Assembly: GCF_900116255.1 (NCBI RefSeq)
Contig: NZ_FPAI01000022.1
Coordinates: forward strand, 1 to 46,337
Direction: 5' to 3'
DNA length: 46,337 nt
Origin: Halolactibacillus miurensis
GTDB taxonomy: Bacteria > Bacillota > Bacilli > Bacillales > Amphibacillaceae
The notes below the pieces were generated by a model. It saw nothing but the letters and a program-made list of their open reading frames with translations, did no database searches and had not been told where the DNA came from. Below are positions 9,219-22,901 of this stretch, piece after piece (within the stretch, counting starts at the first letter, position 1; the number at the start of each line of letters is the position of its first letter). The position numbers and the translations under genes were made by a program.

Positions 9219-10370
9219 TTATTCATAAATATAGACGGTCGCTTTCTCTGCATCACGCTCTCGCATAATGAGACTCTCTTGCTGTTGATCTGACTTAATA
9301 ACCACTTCTAAGTCATAATGGGTTTGAAAACTATCCATGACTAAGCCGTACACATATTGTGTAAAACCATTGATTTCTGCTTGACCTTGAAAAGTGAGTG
9401 GAATCTCTAATGTTAGTTTTCTTAATTGATCACCTTGATAAAAGCCTTCCCCTACTAAGCCAACATAATTCGGAAAAAACTCACGAATATCTTCTTGGAA
9501 GTCAGCCACAATCGCTGATAAATCCGGGTCTACTTCTCTTGCCCGCGCGGACGGAAATAGCACGTACTCTTCTTCAATTGATTCCCAACCGCTCACATTA
9601 CCAGACCCGGCGTCAACCACTGTTTTAGCAACCATATGGCCGGGGACTAAACTGTTACGCGCTGCTTCTTGATAAATCGCAACCATTATTGGCACATCCA
9701 TTAAACCATCCTTTTGACGCAGGCGTGTCACAACTTCTGATGCGACACGTTTTGCCTCTGTCAACATCTTTTCGTTTGAAATGGCTTCATAATAAAATGG
9801 ACCACCAATTTCTGTTTGGAATTGATATTCTGATTTCATCGCAATCCCTAAAGAAATACCTGCGAGCTTTACGGTATCTTCTTCTGTTCGGACTAAAAAG
9901 TTTTGTTCTAAAATATGCGTTAAATATTTTGGATTGTCTCGTTCATCTGCCAGTTTCTCTTCCAATGAGCTGTCCTCTGTGTAAGAGACCGCTGGATTGA
10001 GTCCATATTGTGATGCTTCACTGTAGCGCTCAAGCCAACTATATAATTCACTGCGTCCAATTTGTTGACCTTCTTGAAAGAAGTAATCGTCAGGATCAAA
10101 CACATCCGTTGAATGACGTCTTAAATCATTTTCAAACGCCCGGATATCAATCCGATTGGCGATTTGATTCGTCGTTACACCACGCGATTCACTTAGACGA
10201 TATGGCAACAAGACTTGATAATCTGATTCATCGACTTGATAGTTTGGGATAATCGCTGTTTCTTGTTCCTCACCTGGCAACGTTTCATCAATTACTTCAT
10301 CATTTTCATCATACTGCGGTGCACAGCCAACAACGATAGATAATATAATCATCGATATGAGTCGTTTCAT
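9219..10370 (-). CDS. camS: CamS family sex-pheromone lipoprotein (YerH)
   Basis: Secreted lipoprotein of the CamS family, named for the staphylococcal precursor whose signal peptide yields the cAM373 pheromone; its cellular role in Bacillales is unknown. The signal peptide MKRLISMIILSIVVGC has a lipobox cysteine at residue 16, followed by an acidic linker. The CamS domain covers most of the remaining 383 aa. The frame extends seven codons upstream, but ATG 10370, eight bases after AGGAGG, gives the correct signal peptide. It follows ligA by 17 bp in the pcrB-pcrA-ligA-camS operon, the conserved Bacillales order. Confidence 0.9.
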   Translation of the reverse strand: MKRLISMIILSIVVGCAPQYDENDEVIDETLPGEEQETAIIPNYQVDESDYQVLLPYRLSESRGVTTNQIANRIDIRAFENDLRRHSTDVFDPDDYFFQEGQQIGRSELYSWLERYSEASQYGLNPAVSYTEDSSLEEKLADERDNPKYLTHILEQNFLVRTEEDTVKLAGISLGIAMKSEYQFQTEIGGPFYYEAISNEKMLTEAKRVASEVVTRLRQKDGLMDVPIMVAIYQEAARNSLVPGHMVAKTVVDAGSGNVSGWESIEEEYVLFPSARAREVDPDLSAIVADFQEDIREFFPNYVGLVGEGFYQGDQLRKLTLEIPLTFQGQAEINGFTQYVYGLVMDSFQTHYDLEVVIKSDQQQESLIMRERDAEKATVYIYE

Positions 10371-10387
10371 GTAATGCCTCCTCTCTT

Positions 10388-14597
<4,210 letters not shown>

Positions 14598-14609
14598 AAA
14601 AACGCCTCC

Positions 14610-15290
14610 TTAATTGAGCTTCACTGTTTTAATTGCTTGGTTAAAATCGGTATATAAACTATTGCCGACAACAATCGTATCAGCATATTGTTTCATTTCT
14701 TTGGCATCCTCACGTGTTCTGATACCACCACCGTAGATGAGCTGTGTCTTTGATAGCTCACTTGCCACTTTCTTTAACACGTCTGTGTCTCCTTTTGTAC
14801 CTGAGTACTCCAAGTAAAAGACAGGTAAGTGGAAGAGGTGTTCCGCCATTTTCGCATACCCGACCGCATCTTCTACTGTTGGTAGCTTACAGTCTGCGAG
14901 TTTGTAGGCTTTAGCATCAGGATTCATAATACAGTAACCTTCAGCTACAAGGTCGTTAAAGGGAATCATCGGCCCGAACGATTTTATCGCCTCATGTTGC
15001 GTGTCCATCATCCATTTCTTCTCCGTACTATTAAGTACCATTGGAATGAGATAATAGTCAAAACCTGGCGTAACGGCTTCTATGTTTGATACTTCAAGTG
15101 CCACCGTCACTTCATAGCGACGAATATGACTAAGTAGGTCAAGCACACCATCTAAGGTGACGTTATCTGTTCCACCAACGATGATGGCATCTGTTCCAGA
15201 TTCACAGACCAGGTCAAGTTCATCATCGGTTAAAGATTTTGCGGGATCTAATTTAAAAACGTGTTGCCACGTATCGATTGTCTTCATCAT
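14610..15290 (-). CDS. pcrB: heptaprenylglyceryl phosphate synthase PcrB
   Basis: TIM-barrel enzyme that joins heptaprenyl diphosphate to glycerol-1-phosphate, giving the archaeal-type ether lipid found in Bacillales. The family N-terminus W.HVFKLDPAK, the AIIVGGTDNVT segment, the central FYLEYSGTKGD and the phosphate-binding IYGGGIRTREDA...DTIVVGNSLY are present. At 226-227 aa it matches the family. Two consecutive ATGs (15290 and 15287) follow GGAGG by 5 and 8 bases; either may be used. First gene of the pcrB-pcrA-ligA-camS operon. Confidence 0.93.
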   Translation of the reverse strand: MMKTIDTWQHVFKLDPAKSLTDDELDLVCESGTDAIIVGGTDNVTLDGVLDLLSHIRRYEVTVALEVSNIEAVTPGFDYYLIPMVLNSTEKKWMMDTQHEAIKSFGPMIPFNDLVAEGYCIMNPDAKAYKLADCKLPTVEDAVGYAKMAEHLFHLPVFYLEYSGTKGDTDVLKKVASELSKTQLIYGGGIRTREDAKEMKQYADTIVVGNSLYTDFNQAIKTVKLN

Positions 15291-15319
15291 TAATTCCTCC
15301 AAGACTTATTCATCATTTC

Positions 15320-15328
15320 ATTATAACA
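15320..15328 (-). promoter_or_regulatory. extended -10 promoter of the pcrB operon
   Basis: Minus strand TGTTATAAT, an extended -10 element (TGnTATAAT), 30 bp before pcrB and downstream of the preceding terminator. No good -35 is seen. Confidence 0.5.
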
Positions 15329-15367
15329 AAATCTGCGCCAGCTATGTTGAAACACAATAAAAAACAA

Positions 15368-15400
15368 GAAAAAATACGCCTTGTGTCAGCGTATTTTTTC
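15368..15400 (-). terminator. terminator between the oxidoreductase gene and pcrB
   Basis: Perfect 12-bp stem (15368-15379 with 15389-15400) with A6/T6 at the feet and a 9-base loop. It ends the yerB/yerC/oxidoreductase transcript and isolates pcrB. Confidence 0.85.
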
Positions 15401-15449
15401 TGAAATAGTTCATTTTACTTTGAATAAGAAATACTTGTTCTAAACAAAA

Positions 15450-16436
15450 TTATTTTTCATCTGCTGGATAAACAACCCCAATCTGACGGCGGGCTTCATC
15501 TAACACTTTCATCGTTTGTAATGACGTATCAAAGGTATTAATATCACTTTCTGTTTGACCTGTTTTAATAAGTTCAGCAAAATGACGCGCTTCATATCCC
15601 ATAGAATTGGTTAATTGTTCAAGGGAGCGCTCCTCTTTATGACCTTCTTTATCAACCAAGTGAATGCCTGACATATCACTCCATTTATCAATCACAATCG
15701 ATCCGTTTTCCCCTTGAATTTCTGACGGGAGGGCGCTGTTGGTGATTTTAGAAAAGATCATATTGGCTTCTAGTTCATCATAGCTGAGTAAAACAGTCCC
15801 ACTGCCATCGACACCTGTGTCTAACATCATGGCTGAGGCTTGAATCTCTTTCGGTTGACCAAAGAGCTTGATGATAGGATAAATCGTATAAATACCGATA
15901 TCCATTAACGATCCATTGGATAATTCAGGTTTAAAGGCATTGAGCACTTCACCTTCTTTGTAGCGATCATAACGAGAAGAATATTGACAAAAGTTTGCGA
16001 TGACGCGACGAACAGGTTTAATTTCTTCGATTAAGTCTTTGACTAAGTCAAAGTTAGGTAAATGTGTCGTTTTCATTGCTTCCATTAAAACGACCCCTTC
16101 TTTTTCTGCGACCGCAAACATTTTTTCCGCTTCACGCACGTTAGACGCCATCGGCTTTTCAACTAAGACATGTTTTTTATGCTCCATTGCCTGAATCGCT
16201 TGAGTCGCATGAAGTGCGGTTGGACTGGCGATATACACAGCATCGAAAGCGTCACTTTTAAAAAAGTCAGAGAGTTGAGTAAAGGTTGTGTCTACCTCGT
16301 ACTTCTTTGCGAATTGTTTCGCTTTTTCTTCTGTTCGTGAGTAGACAGCCGTTAGCTGTAACTCACCCGTTTGGTGGGCCGCATCTAAAAAGCGGTCCGT
16401 AATCCAGTTCGTTCCTATCACACCTAGTCTCAACAT
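15450..16436 (-). CDS. Gfo/Idh/MocA family NAD(P)-dependent oxidoreductase
   Basis: Predicted sugar or polyol dehydrogenase of the Gfo/Idh/MocA family; the substrate is not predictable. The Rossmann N-terminus (LRLGVIGTNWITDRFL), AVYIASPTALHATQAI and the EKP motif (HVLVEKPMAS, residues 93-95) are clear. The C-terminal domain has DIGIYTIYPIIKLFG. 328 aa is normal. Its ATG touches the stop codon of yerC (TAAATG), so translation is coupled and it belongs to the yerC transcript. It sits where B. subtilis has a different gene between yerC and pcrB, so this is a local replacement. Confidence 0.88.
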   Translation of the reverse strand: MLRLGVIGTNWITDRFLDAAHQTGELQLTAVYSRTEEKAKQFAKKYEVDTTFTQLSDFFKSDAFDAVYIASPTALHATQAIQAMEHKKHVLVEKPMASNVREAEKMFAVAEKEGVVLMEAMKTTHLPNFDLVKDLIEEIKPVRRVIANFCQYSSRYDRYKEGEVLNAFKPELSNGSLMDIGIYTIYPIIKLFGQPKEIQASAMMLDTGVDGSGTVLLSYDELEANMIFSKITNSALPSEIQGENGSIVIDKWSDMSGIHLVDKEGHKEERSLEQLTNSMGYEARHFAELIKTGQTESDINTFDTSLQTMKVLDEARRQIGVVYPADEK

Positions 16437-16739
16437 TTATTCGTCCCCCTTATCCGCTAGTCTTTTTAGTACGGTATCATATCCACCACTACCGTAAGTT
16501 AAACAACGTTTTACCCGTGAAATCGTCGTTGTAGACGCGTGTGATTCTTCTACAATCGCGTGATACGTTTGACCTTCTGATAACATTTTAGCGACCGTTA
16601 ACCGCTGTGTCAGTGCTTGTATTTCATTCATTGTGGCGATGTCATCAAAAAATTGATAACATTCCTCACGCGATTCTAGTGACAAAATCGCATCAAATAA
16701 TTGATCCAGTTGTTCTCCGCGTAATTTATCAATCTGCAT
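16437..16739 (-). CDS. yerC: YerC/YecD family TrpR-like regulator
   Basis: Small DNA-binding protein (100 aa) of the TrpR/YerC/YecD superfamily. The helix-turn-helix is visible: EIQALTQRLTVAKMLSEGQTYHAIVEESHASTTTISRVKRCL, followed by the family's YGSGGYDTVL. Target genes are unknown. ATG 16739 is preceded by GGGGG at seven bases; a TTG one codon earlier is less likely. It is 45 bp downstream of yerB and coupled to the oxidoreductase gene, an order conserved for yerB-yerC in Bacillus. Confidence 0.9.
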   Translation of the reverse strand: MQIDKLRGEQLDQLFDAILSLESREECYQFFDDIATMNEIQALTQRLTVAKMLSEGQTYHAIVEESHASTTTISRVKRCLTYGSGGYDTVLKRLADKGDE

Positions 16740-16784
16740 CAAATTTCCCCCTTTTAAAATCTTCTACCATTTATACTCATCCTG

Positions 16785-17825
16785 TTAGTCTGTCATTGTA
16801 ACAGTATCGATACCACGTGACGTTGGTAAGACATTGACCCATGTTTGTCCTGGGACAAAAGGAACAACCTCCCCATCTTCGACTGGCAACAAGCGCCCGT
16901 CACGGTTTTCCCATTTGACGCGTTTGACATAACCTTTTTGAAGCAGTAAAGCGTCACCGCCTGAAGCAAAGTCAATTTCACGACGCCCTGCACTATCAAC
17001 CACTTCATGATAAGTCTCTAAAATGAAGATATTATCTAAGGTGATTGGCGTCTCATCACTCAACTCTTTCGTTTGTGCTTGATCATTAAATCTCGTATAC
17101 GTTTCTGAGACCGCATCGTATACGTAGCGTGTTGTTTCATTTCCGTATGAAAAAGAAATGTCGCTGGCCGTTTCTGTCGTTTCAATATCTTCTCGAATAA
17201 ACGTCAACGGCTCAGGTGATTGTTCGACTGAGTAGCCTTTATTCGTTGCCGTAGCTTCTATCCCATTAGTTAGTAAATAAGAGTTGTGCGGCGCTACTCT
17301 AAATGATTCCCGTTTAAAAAGCGTTTGATTATTGTCGTAATACGCACCGTTTAAATAATCAGCGGCCCCGTTTTTTAACATATCTTCAATGAATCCCGCT
17401 GCCCCGTGGTAAATATAGAGTGCACCGTAGTCGTCGGCTAAATTAAAGTAATAAGGACGCGCACTGCGCACCGGTCCAATCACATCAGGCACTTGACTAT
17501 GAAACATCGCCATAAGTCGAGTAATATTACCTTCTGCCAATATTTCAAAGACAATATCCGCAACTGATAATCCAGATTGTGGTCGTGCTTTTGGATGGTT
17601 ATTGACCATCACCGCAATGATGCGGTTATCTAACGGTTGATCAATCGCTTCACCTGTCAGTGGGGCCATAATATCTGGATCTTTACTTCCTACATCGATA
17701 GGTTCATGGACTTGTTCTGTCGGTTCTTTTTTCTGTTGGTCTTGGATTGGTTTGGCTTCTTCTTCATTACATCCTGCTAAAACAAGACCGATCAAGACTA
17801 ATGTTACGACGACGATTTTTTTCAC
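16785..17825 (-). CDS. yerB: YerB family lipoprotein (DUF3048)
   Basis: Predicted membrane-anchored lipoprotein of unknown function. The signal sequence MKKIVVVTLVLIGLVLAGC ends in a lipobox cysteine, followed by an acidic linker. The two DUF3048 domains follow, with family segments NRIIAVMVNNHPKARPQSGLSVADIVFEILAEG, GPVRSARPYYFNLA and the C-terminal FVPGQTWVNVLPTSRG. The frame reaches ATG 17834, but GTG 17825 has AAAGG eight bases upstream and gives the typical MKK start. It is the first gene of the yerB-yerC-oxidoreductase run and is divergent from the GH4 gene. Confidence 0.88.
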   Translation of the reverse strand: MKKIVVVTLVLIGLVLAGCNEEEAKPIQDQQKKEPTEQVHEPIDVGSKDPDIMAPLTGEAIDQPLDNRIIAVMVNNHPKARPQSGLSVADIVFEILAEGNITRLMAMFHSQVPDVIGPVRSARPYYFNLADDYGALYIYHGAAGFIEDMLKNGAADYLNGAYYDNNQTLFKRESFRVAPHNSYLLTNGIEATATNKGYSVEQSPEPLTFIREDIETTETASDISFSYGNETTRYVYDAVSETYTRFNDQAQTKELSDETPITLDNIFILETYHEVVDSAGRREIDFASGGDALLLQKGYVKRVKWENRDGRLLPVEDGEVVPFVPGQTWVNVLPTSRGIDTVTMTD

Positions 17826-17938
17826 CTGACTCATCCTTTACTCTGTTAGTTCGTTACTCTACTGTCTAGTATAACAAATCTCACCCCTTACCGGGTAACG
17901 AAATTATTGCGTAACCAAAAAGAGCTTAAACGCAACCA

Positions 17939-17959
17939 TTTGTAACACAGTGTGTCAAA
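17939..17959. promoter_or_regulatory. imperfect palindrome in the yerB / GH4 divergent region
   Basis: A 21-bp dyad with arms TTTGnnACAC and GTGTnnCAAA (16 of 21 positions symmetric) lies 111 bp before the GH4 gene. The rest of the 245-bp gap holds a TATACT (-10-like, minus strand, about 17869-17874) for yerB and no convincing -35 on either strand. It is a possible operator for a sugar-responsive regulator. Confidence 0.35.
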
Positions 17960-18070
17960 TACGAAACATGTCCCAATAGGTGTCTTTTGAAACCGAATAC
18001 ATAAAATGACTAGTCGCAAACTTTCCGTTGTATTAAGCTAAATCTAACAACACTTAAGGGGGCAATACAG

Positions 18071-19390
18071 ATGACAAAGAAGTTAAAAGTCGCAACGATT
18101 GGTGGCGGTTCAAGTTACACGCCAGAATTAATTGAAGGGTTTATTAAACGATACGATGAATTTCCACTGACTGAATTATGGCTTGTGGATATTGAAGCAG
18201 GAAAGGAAAAGTTAGAGATCGTCGGTAACTTAGCCAAGCGCATGATCAAAAAAGCAGGCTTAGATATTCGGGTTGAACTCTCACTCGACCGTGAAGAAGC
18301 ACTAAAAGAGGCCGATTTTGTAACCACGCAGTTTCGCGTCGGGTTACTTGAAGCCCGCAAAAAAGATGAACGGATTCCACTCAAATATGATGTGATTGGC
18401 CAAGAGACGAACGGACCGGGCGGCTTATTTAAGGGGTTACGAACGATTCCGGTGATTCTAGACATTACCCGTGATATGGAACGTCTCTGTCCTGACGCTT
18501 GGCTGATTAACTTCACGAATCCTGCCGGGATGGTCACTGAAGCTGTCTTACGTTACTCAAACATTGAAAAAGTTGTGGGACTTTGTAATGTACCGATTGG
18601 CATTGAGATGGGCGTCAGTAAATTACTCGATGTTGACCATAGCCGAATTCGGATTGATTTTGCCGGATTAAATCATATGGTGTACGGTTTAAATGTGTTC
18701 TTAGATGGGGAGAATGTGACCGAACACGTCGTTGAAAAACTCACCGACCCAAAACAAACAAGCTTTGTGAAAAACATTGAAGGGATTGGCTATGACCCGT
18801 CCTTTATCCGTGCCCTCGGCGTGCTCACTTGCCCGTATCACAACTATTATTACAAACACCGAGATATGTTAGAAAAACAACAAAAAGAAGCTGATGAACA
18901 AGGCACACGTGCAGAAGTTGTATCGAAACTAGAGAAAGAATTATTTGAACTATATAAAGATGACACACTCGATATTAAGCCACCGCAACTCGAAGAACGT
19001 GGTGGGGCCTATTATTCTGATGCGGCCGTGCGTCTGATTACCTCAATTTACAATGATAAACGTGACATTCAACCGGTAAACACTCGGAACAACGGTGCGA
19101 TTGCCTCAATTCCAGATGATTCAGCGGTAGAAATTAGTTCAGTGATCACAAAAGATGGACCGAAACCGATTGCGATTGGTGATTTACCGGTTGCGGTACG
19201 TGGACTTGTTCAACAAATTAAGTCATTTGAACGCTTAAGCGCCGAAGCAGCTGTCACAGGGGATGTTGATTTAGCTGTCCTAGCGCTATCAATTAATCCA
19301 CTCACACCATCTGATACCGTCGCAAGAGAGATAGTCGATGAAATGATGGAAGCTCATAAAGATCACTTACCCCAGTTTTTTAACAAGTAA
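18071..19390 (+). CDS. glycoside hydrolase family 4, 6-phospho-beta-glucosidase type
   Basis: NAD+ and Mn2+ dependent hydrolase of phosphorylated disaccharides brought in by a PTS, of the LicH/CelF type. Seen directly: the dinucleotide site KVATIGGGSSYTPEL (8-20), the segment NGPGGLFKGLRTIP, the LINFTNPAG motif, Cys172-Asn173 in GLCNVPIG (metal and substrate binding) and His202 in GLNHM. 439 aa is typical. ATG 18071 follows AAGGGGG by nine bases. It is the only plus-strand gene between two minus-strand operons. No PTS gene is adjacent; a PTS IICB permease is encoded some 22 kb away. GH4 specificity (alpha or beta, glucose or galactose) cannot be settled by eye. Confidence 0.88.
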   Translation: MTKKLKVATIGGGSSYTPELIEGFIKRYDEFPLTELWLVDIEAGKEKLEIVGNLAKRMIKKAGLDIRVELSLDREEALKEADFVTTQFRVGLLEARKKDERIPLKYDVIGQETNGPGGLFKGLRTIPVILDITRDMERLCPDAWLINFTNPAGMVTEAVLRYSNIEKVVGLCNVPIGIEMGVSKLLDVDHSRIRIDFAGLNHMVYGLNVFLDGENVTEHVVEKLTDPKQTSFVKNIEGIGYDPSFIRALGVLTCPYHNYYYKHRDMLEKQQKEADEQGTRAEVVSKLEKELFELYKDDTLDIKPPQLEERGGAYYSDAAVRLITSIYNDKRDIQPVNTRNNGAIASIPDDSAVEISSVITKDGPKPIAIGDLPVAVRGLVQQIKSFERLSAEAAVTGDVDLAVLALSINPLTPSDTVAREIVDEMMEAHKDHLPQFFNK

Positions 19391-19419
19391 CATTTGTTTT
19401 GATTAACTTTAGCTACCAC

Positions 19420-19450
19420 AAAAAAGCAGACCGCTTTGGTCTGCTTTTTT
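19420..19450. terminator. bidirectional terminator between the GH4 gene and purD
   Basis: Perfect 13-bp stem (19420-19432 with 19438-19450), a 5-base loop and A6/T6 at the feet. It serves the GH4 gene on the plus strand and the pur operon on the minus strand. Confidence 0.9.
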
Positions 19451-19500
19451 CTTTGCTATCTTTGAAATTTTAAAAGATGGCTCATAACCTATTGTTTACG

Positions 19501-20751
19501 TTAGGCTTTTTTACCGATATCTTTACGGTAGAAAAAATCATCCGTTTGATCAAAGTGGGTTAAATAGCGATATACCGCCTCGTGCGCTTCTTTGATTGTC
19601 GGCTTGACCGACCCAACAAGTAAGACCCGTCCACCGTTTGAGACGAAGGTATCACCGACTTGTTTTGTGCCGGCATGAATCACGTAACAATCCTCATCTT
19701 CTGGAAGTTTTGGTAATGCTATACCCTTTTCATACGTACCCGGATAACCTTTGGCCGCCACAACCGTCCCAATCGCAAAGGCATCCTTAAATGTTAGCTG
19801 CAGATCACGACCTTCACTTACTGCTTCAATGACATCGATGAGATCATTTTCCAATAACGGCAAGACAACTTGTGTTTCAGGGTCGCCAAAGCGCGCGTTA
19901 AATTCAATGACTTTAACCCCAGCCTCTGTTTCAATCAGACCCGCGTACAACAGCCCCGTATATGCTCGACCTTCTTTCACCATCGCTTTAGCAACAGGTT
20001 TAAGTACGTGTTCAATCGTAAAGTCAACCTGACTGTCCGCTAAATCAGCTAGTGGGCTATATGCCCCCATACCGCCTGTATTTGGCCCTTCATCATAATC
20101 AAACGCTCGCTTATGGTCACGTGCTGGAATCATTGGATAGACGTTTTCACCTTCAACAAACGCAAACAGTGAAAATTCTTCTCCGTCTAGGAATTCTTCA
20201 ATCACCACACGGGCACCAGAATCGCCAAAGCTATGATTAAGAAGCATATCTTCAACCGCATCAATCGCCTCTTCTTCTGTCATCGCAACGACCACACCTT
20301 TACCAGCCGCTAACCCATCTGCTTTAATGACAATCGGTGCGCCATTTGCCTTAATATAATTAATCGCTTGTTTCGCATCCGTAAACGTCTGATAGTCTGC
20401 CGTTGGAACCTGATACTTTTTCATTAACGCTTTGGTGAAATCTTTACTACCTTCAATGATGGCGGCTTCTTTCGTTGGACCAAAAATCTTTAAGCCCGCT
20501 TCTCTAAAGGCATTAACAATCCCTTTGGTCAAGGGTACTTCTGGACCAACGATGGTCCAGTCAATCTGCTTTTCTTTCGCAACATCAATTAACTGATCAA
20601 AATCTGTTTCATTAATATCAACACACGTTGCCTCAAGTCCAATCCCCGCATTACCCGGTGCGACAAACACCTCAGATACACGAGATGACATATTCAGTGT
20701 TTTTACTAACATATGTTCACGACCACCGCTACCAATCACAAGTACCTTCAT
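19501..20751 (-). CDS. purD: phosphoribosylamine-glycine ligase (GAR synthetase)
   Basis: Step 2 of IMP synthesis: joins glycine to phosphoribosylamine using ATP. ATP-grasp protein with N-terminal VLVIGSGGREHML, GPTKEAAIIEGSKDFTKALM, IVIKADGLAAGKGVVVA, DHKRAFDYDEGPNTGGMGAYSP and FNARFGDPETQVVLP. 416 aa, as usual. Last gene of the pur operon, 21 bp after purH, followed by the shared terminator. Confidence 0.97.
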   Translation of the reverse strand: MKVLVIGSGGREHMLVKTLNMSSRVSEVFVAPGNAGIGLEATCVDINETDFDQLIDVAKEKQIDWTIVGPEVPLTKGIVNAFREAGLKIFGPTKEAAIIEGSKDFTKALMKKYQVPTADYQTFTDAKQAINYIKANGAPIVIKADGLAAGKGVVVAMTEEEAIDAVEDMLLNHSFGDSGARVVIEEFLDGEEFSLFAFVEGENVYPMIPARDHKRAFDYDEGPNTGGMGAYSPLADLADSQVDFTIEHVLKPVAKAMVKEGRAYTGLLYAGLIETEAGVKVIEFNARFGDPETQVVLPLLENDLIDVIEAVSEGRDLQLTFKDAFAIGTVVAAKGYPGTYEKGIALPKLPEDEDCYVIHAGTKQVGDTFVSNGGRVLLVGSVKPTIKEAHEAVYRYLTHFDQTDDFFYRKDIGKKA

Positions 20752-20772
20752 CTTCAGTTATCCCACTTTCTC

Positions 20773-22305
20773 TTAATGTTTAAAGTGACGCATCTTTGTC
20801 ATAACCATGGCTAAACCATGCTTATTACACATATCAATAGAATCTTGGTCACGTTTCGAACCACCTGGTTGAATAATCGCGGTGATGCCACTTAAGGCCG
20901 CATTTTCAACTGTATCCGGCATTGGGAAGAACGCATCAGAAGCAAGGGTTGCACCTTTGGCTTTCTCACCTGCTTGTTCGATCGCAATTTTCGCCGCACC
21001 CACACGGTTCATTTGACCTGCACCGACACCAACCGTTTTATCTGCTGTCGCAAGGACAATCGCATTCGATTTCACATGTTTCACTACTTTCCAACCGAAC
21101 AGTAACGCTTTTAGTTCTTCCTCTGTTGGCTTGCGGTCTGTCACGACTTCTAAGTCATCAACGGTCACATGACCGGCATCACGGTCTTGGACGAGTAAGC
21201 CACCTAAGACACTGACGACTTTCTTTTTATCGGTTGTATCTTTCGTGAAGTCTGTTTTTAATAGACGTAAATTTGGTTTTTCTTTTAAGATGGCCAGAGC
21301 CTCATCACTAAAGCTTGGTGCGATGACAATTTCTAAGAAAATTGTTTTTAACTGTTCAGCTGTTGCTTTATTGACTTCACGGTTTAACGCGACAATCCCA
21401 CCAAAGATTGAAATTGGGTCCGCTTCATACGCTTTATTAAACGCTGCTTCAATGGTTTCACCAATCCCAACACCACAAGGATTCATATGTTTTAACGCCA
21501 CCGCGACTGGCTTTTCATCAAACTCTAACGCAATTTCTAGCGCCGCATTGGCATCTTGAATATTATTGTAAGAGAGTTCCTTACCATTTAGCTGTGTGCA
21601 GTGGGCAATGGACGCCCCTTGATAGTTGGCTTTTTCATAAAACGCCGCTTCTTGATGCGGGTTTTCACCGTAACGTAACGATTGTTTTAATTCATAGCTT
21701 AGTGATAATGTTTCCGTATCTTTCTCATCCGTTAATGTCACAAAGTATTCTGCGATCAAACTATCATAATGTGCGGTATGGCGGAACACTTTCGCCGCGA
21801 GTTGTTTGCGCATCTCTTTGTCACTACCTGCTTGTAATGACGTAAGAACAGCATCATAATCCGCTGGGTCGACAACGACCGTGACATCACGGAAGTTTTT
21901 CGCTGCCGAACGCAGCATGGTCGGACCACCAATATCAATATTTTCAATCGCTTCGTCTTCTGTGACACCTGGCTTACTAATCGTTTCTTTAAACGGATAA
22001 AGATTCACAACCACGACATCAATTAAGCCAATTTCTCGCTCTTTTAGTTGAGCTATATGGTTCTCATCATCACGACGAGCAAGTAAACCTGCGTGGATCA
22101 CCGGATGAAGTGACTTGACCCGACCATCTAAAATTTCATCTGAACCGGTAATTTCTGATACCTGTTTGGCTTCAAGGCCGCCGTCATGTAAAGCTTTAAG
22201 TGTTCCCCCTGTTGATACAAGCTCATACCCTAGTTCAATCAAACCTTTGGCAAATGGGACAAGTCCCGTTTTATCAGATACACTTAATAATGCACGTTTT
22301 TTCAC
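20773..22305 (-). CDS. purH: bifunctional AICAR transformylase / IMP cyclohydrolase
   Basis: Last two steps to IMP. The N-terminal MGS-like cyclohydrolase domain (about residues 1-145) starts with [19 protein letters not shown] and includes [15 protein letters not shown]. The C-terminal transformylase domain has [14 protein letters not shown] and the catalytic KHMNPCGVG. 510 aa. The start codon is GTG 22305, eight bases after GGGGG. It lies 17 bp after purN. Confidence 0.97.
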   Translation of the reverse strand: MKKRALLSVSDKTGLVPFAKGLIELGYELVSTGGTLKALHDGGLEAKQVSEITGSDEILDGRVKSLHPVIHAGLLARRDDENHIAQLKEREIGLIDVVVVNLYPFKETISKPGVTEDEAIENIDIGGPTMLRSAAKNFRDVTVVVDPADYDAVLTSLQAGSDKEMRKQLAAKVFRHTAHYDSLIAEYFVTLTDEKDTETLSLSYELKQSLRYGENPHQEAAFYEKANYQGASIAHCTQLNGKELSYNNIQDANAALEIALEFDEKPVAVALKHMNPCGVGIGETIEAAFNKAYEADPISIFGGIVALNREVNKATAEQLKTIFLEIVIAPSFSDEALAILKEKPNLRLLKTDFTKDTTDKKKVVSVLGGLLVQDRDAGHVTVDDLEVVTDRKPTEEELKALLFGWKVVKHVKSNAIVLATADKTVGVGAGQMNRVGAAKIAIEQAGEKAKGATLASDAFFPMPDTVENAALSGITAIIQPGGSKRDQDSIDMCNKHGLAMVMTKMRHFKH

Positions 22306-22322
22306 TAAAAATTCCCCCTTAG

Positions 22323-22901
22323 TTATTGTTTAAGTAACGTTTGTATTGTCGTTGGATACAATCGATGTTCAACTGCTTGAATCGCGCGTTGTAAATCATC
22401 ACGCCCGTATGTGTCTTCTACTTTTACTGCTTCTTGAGCAATAATACGACCTGTATCCATCCCCTCATCGACGTAATGAATCGTCACACCTGTTATTTTA
22501 ACACCGGCGTCAAAGGCTTGACCAATCGCATCTAACCCTTTAAAACTCGGTAAGAGCGATGGGTGAATATTGACGATTTTCCCTTCATAGGCGTGAAGTA
22601 ACGTTGCACCAATCAGGCGCATATAGCCAGCCAAAATAATATAATCAGCGTCAGCTCTTTGTAAAGCTTCGACGATTTCTATTTCAAACGCACGCTTATT
22701 TGGATATGACTGAGGGTTAAAAACAAATGTTTTTAACCCTTTTTGTTTCGCTTTGTCAATGACCGCACTTGTTGGAACGTCACTCACGACGAGCGTAATA
22801 TCCGAATCAAGTGCGCCTTCTTCAATCGCTTGTTGAATCGCGTCAAAGTTTGACCCGGTACCTGAGGCGAATACAGCTAAGTGCTTAGTTTTCTTCAACA
22901 A
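22323..22901 (-). CDS. purN: phosphoribosylglycinamide formyltransferase
   Basis: Step 3: formylates GAR with 10-formyl-THF. The catalytic Asn and His are in [14 protein letters not shown] and the Asp in [13 protein letters not shown]; the N-terminus is [13 protein letters not shown]. 192 aa. The start is unusual: two consecutive TTG codons (22901 and 22898) lie 6 and 9 bases after AAGGAG, inside the last codons of purM, a 17-bp overlap that implies coupling. Confidence 0.95.
   Translation of the reverse strand: MLKKTKHLAVFASGTGSNFDAIQQAIEEGALDSDITLVVSDVPTSAVIDKAKQKGLKTFVFNPQSYPNKRAFEIEIVEALQRADADYIILAGYMRLIGATLLHAYEGKIVNIHPSLLPSFKGLDAIGQAFDAGVKITGVTIHYVDEGMDTGRIIAQEAVKVEDTYGRDDLQRAIQAVEHRLYPTTIQTLLKQ

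Noticed and set aside
17920-17935. Possible CcpA (cre) site before the GH4 gene
   Set aside because: The sequence around AAACGCAACCA misses two fixed positions of the cre consensus, so it is too weak to report.
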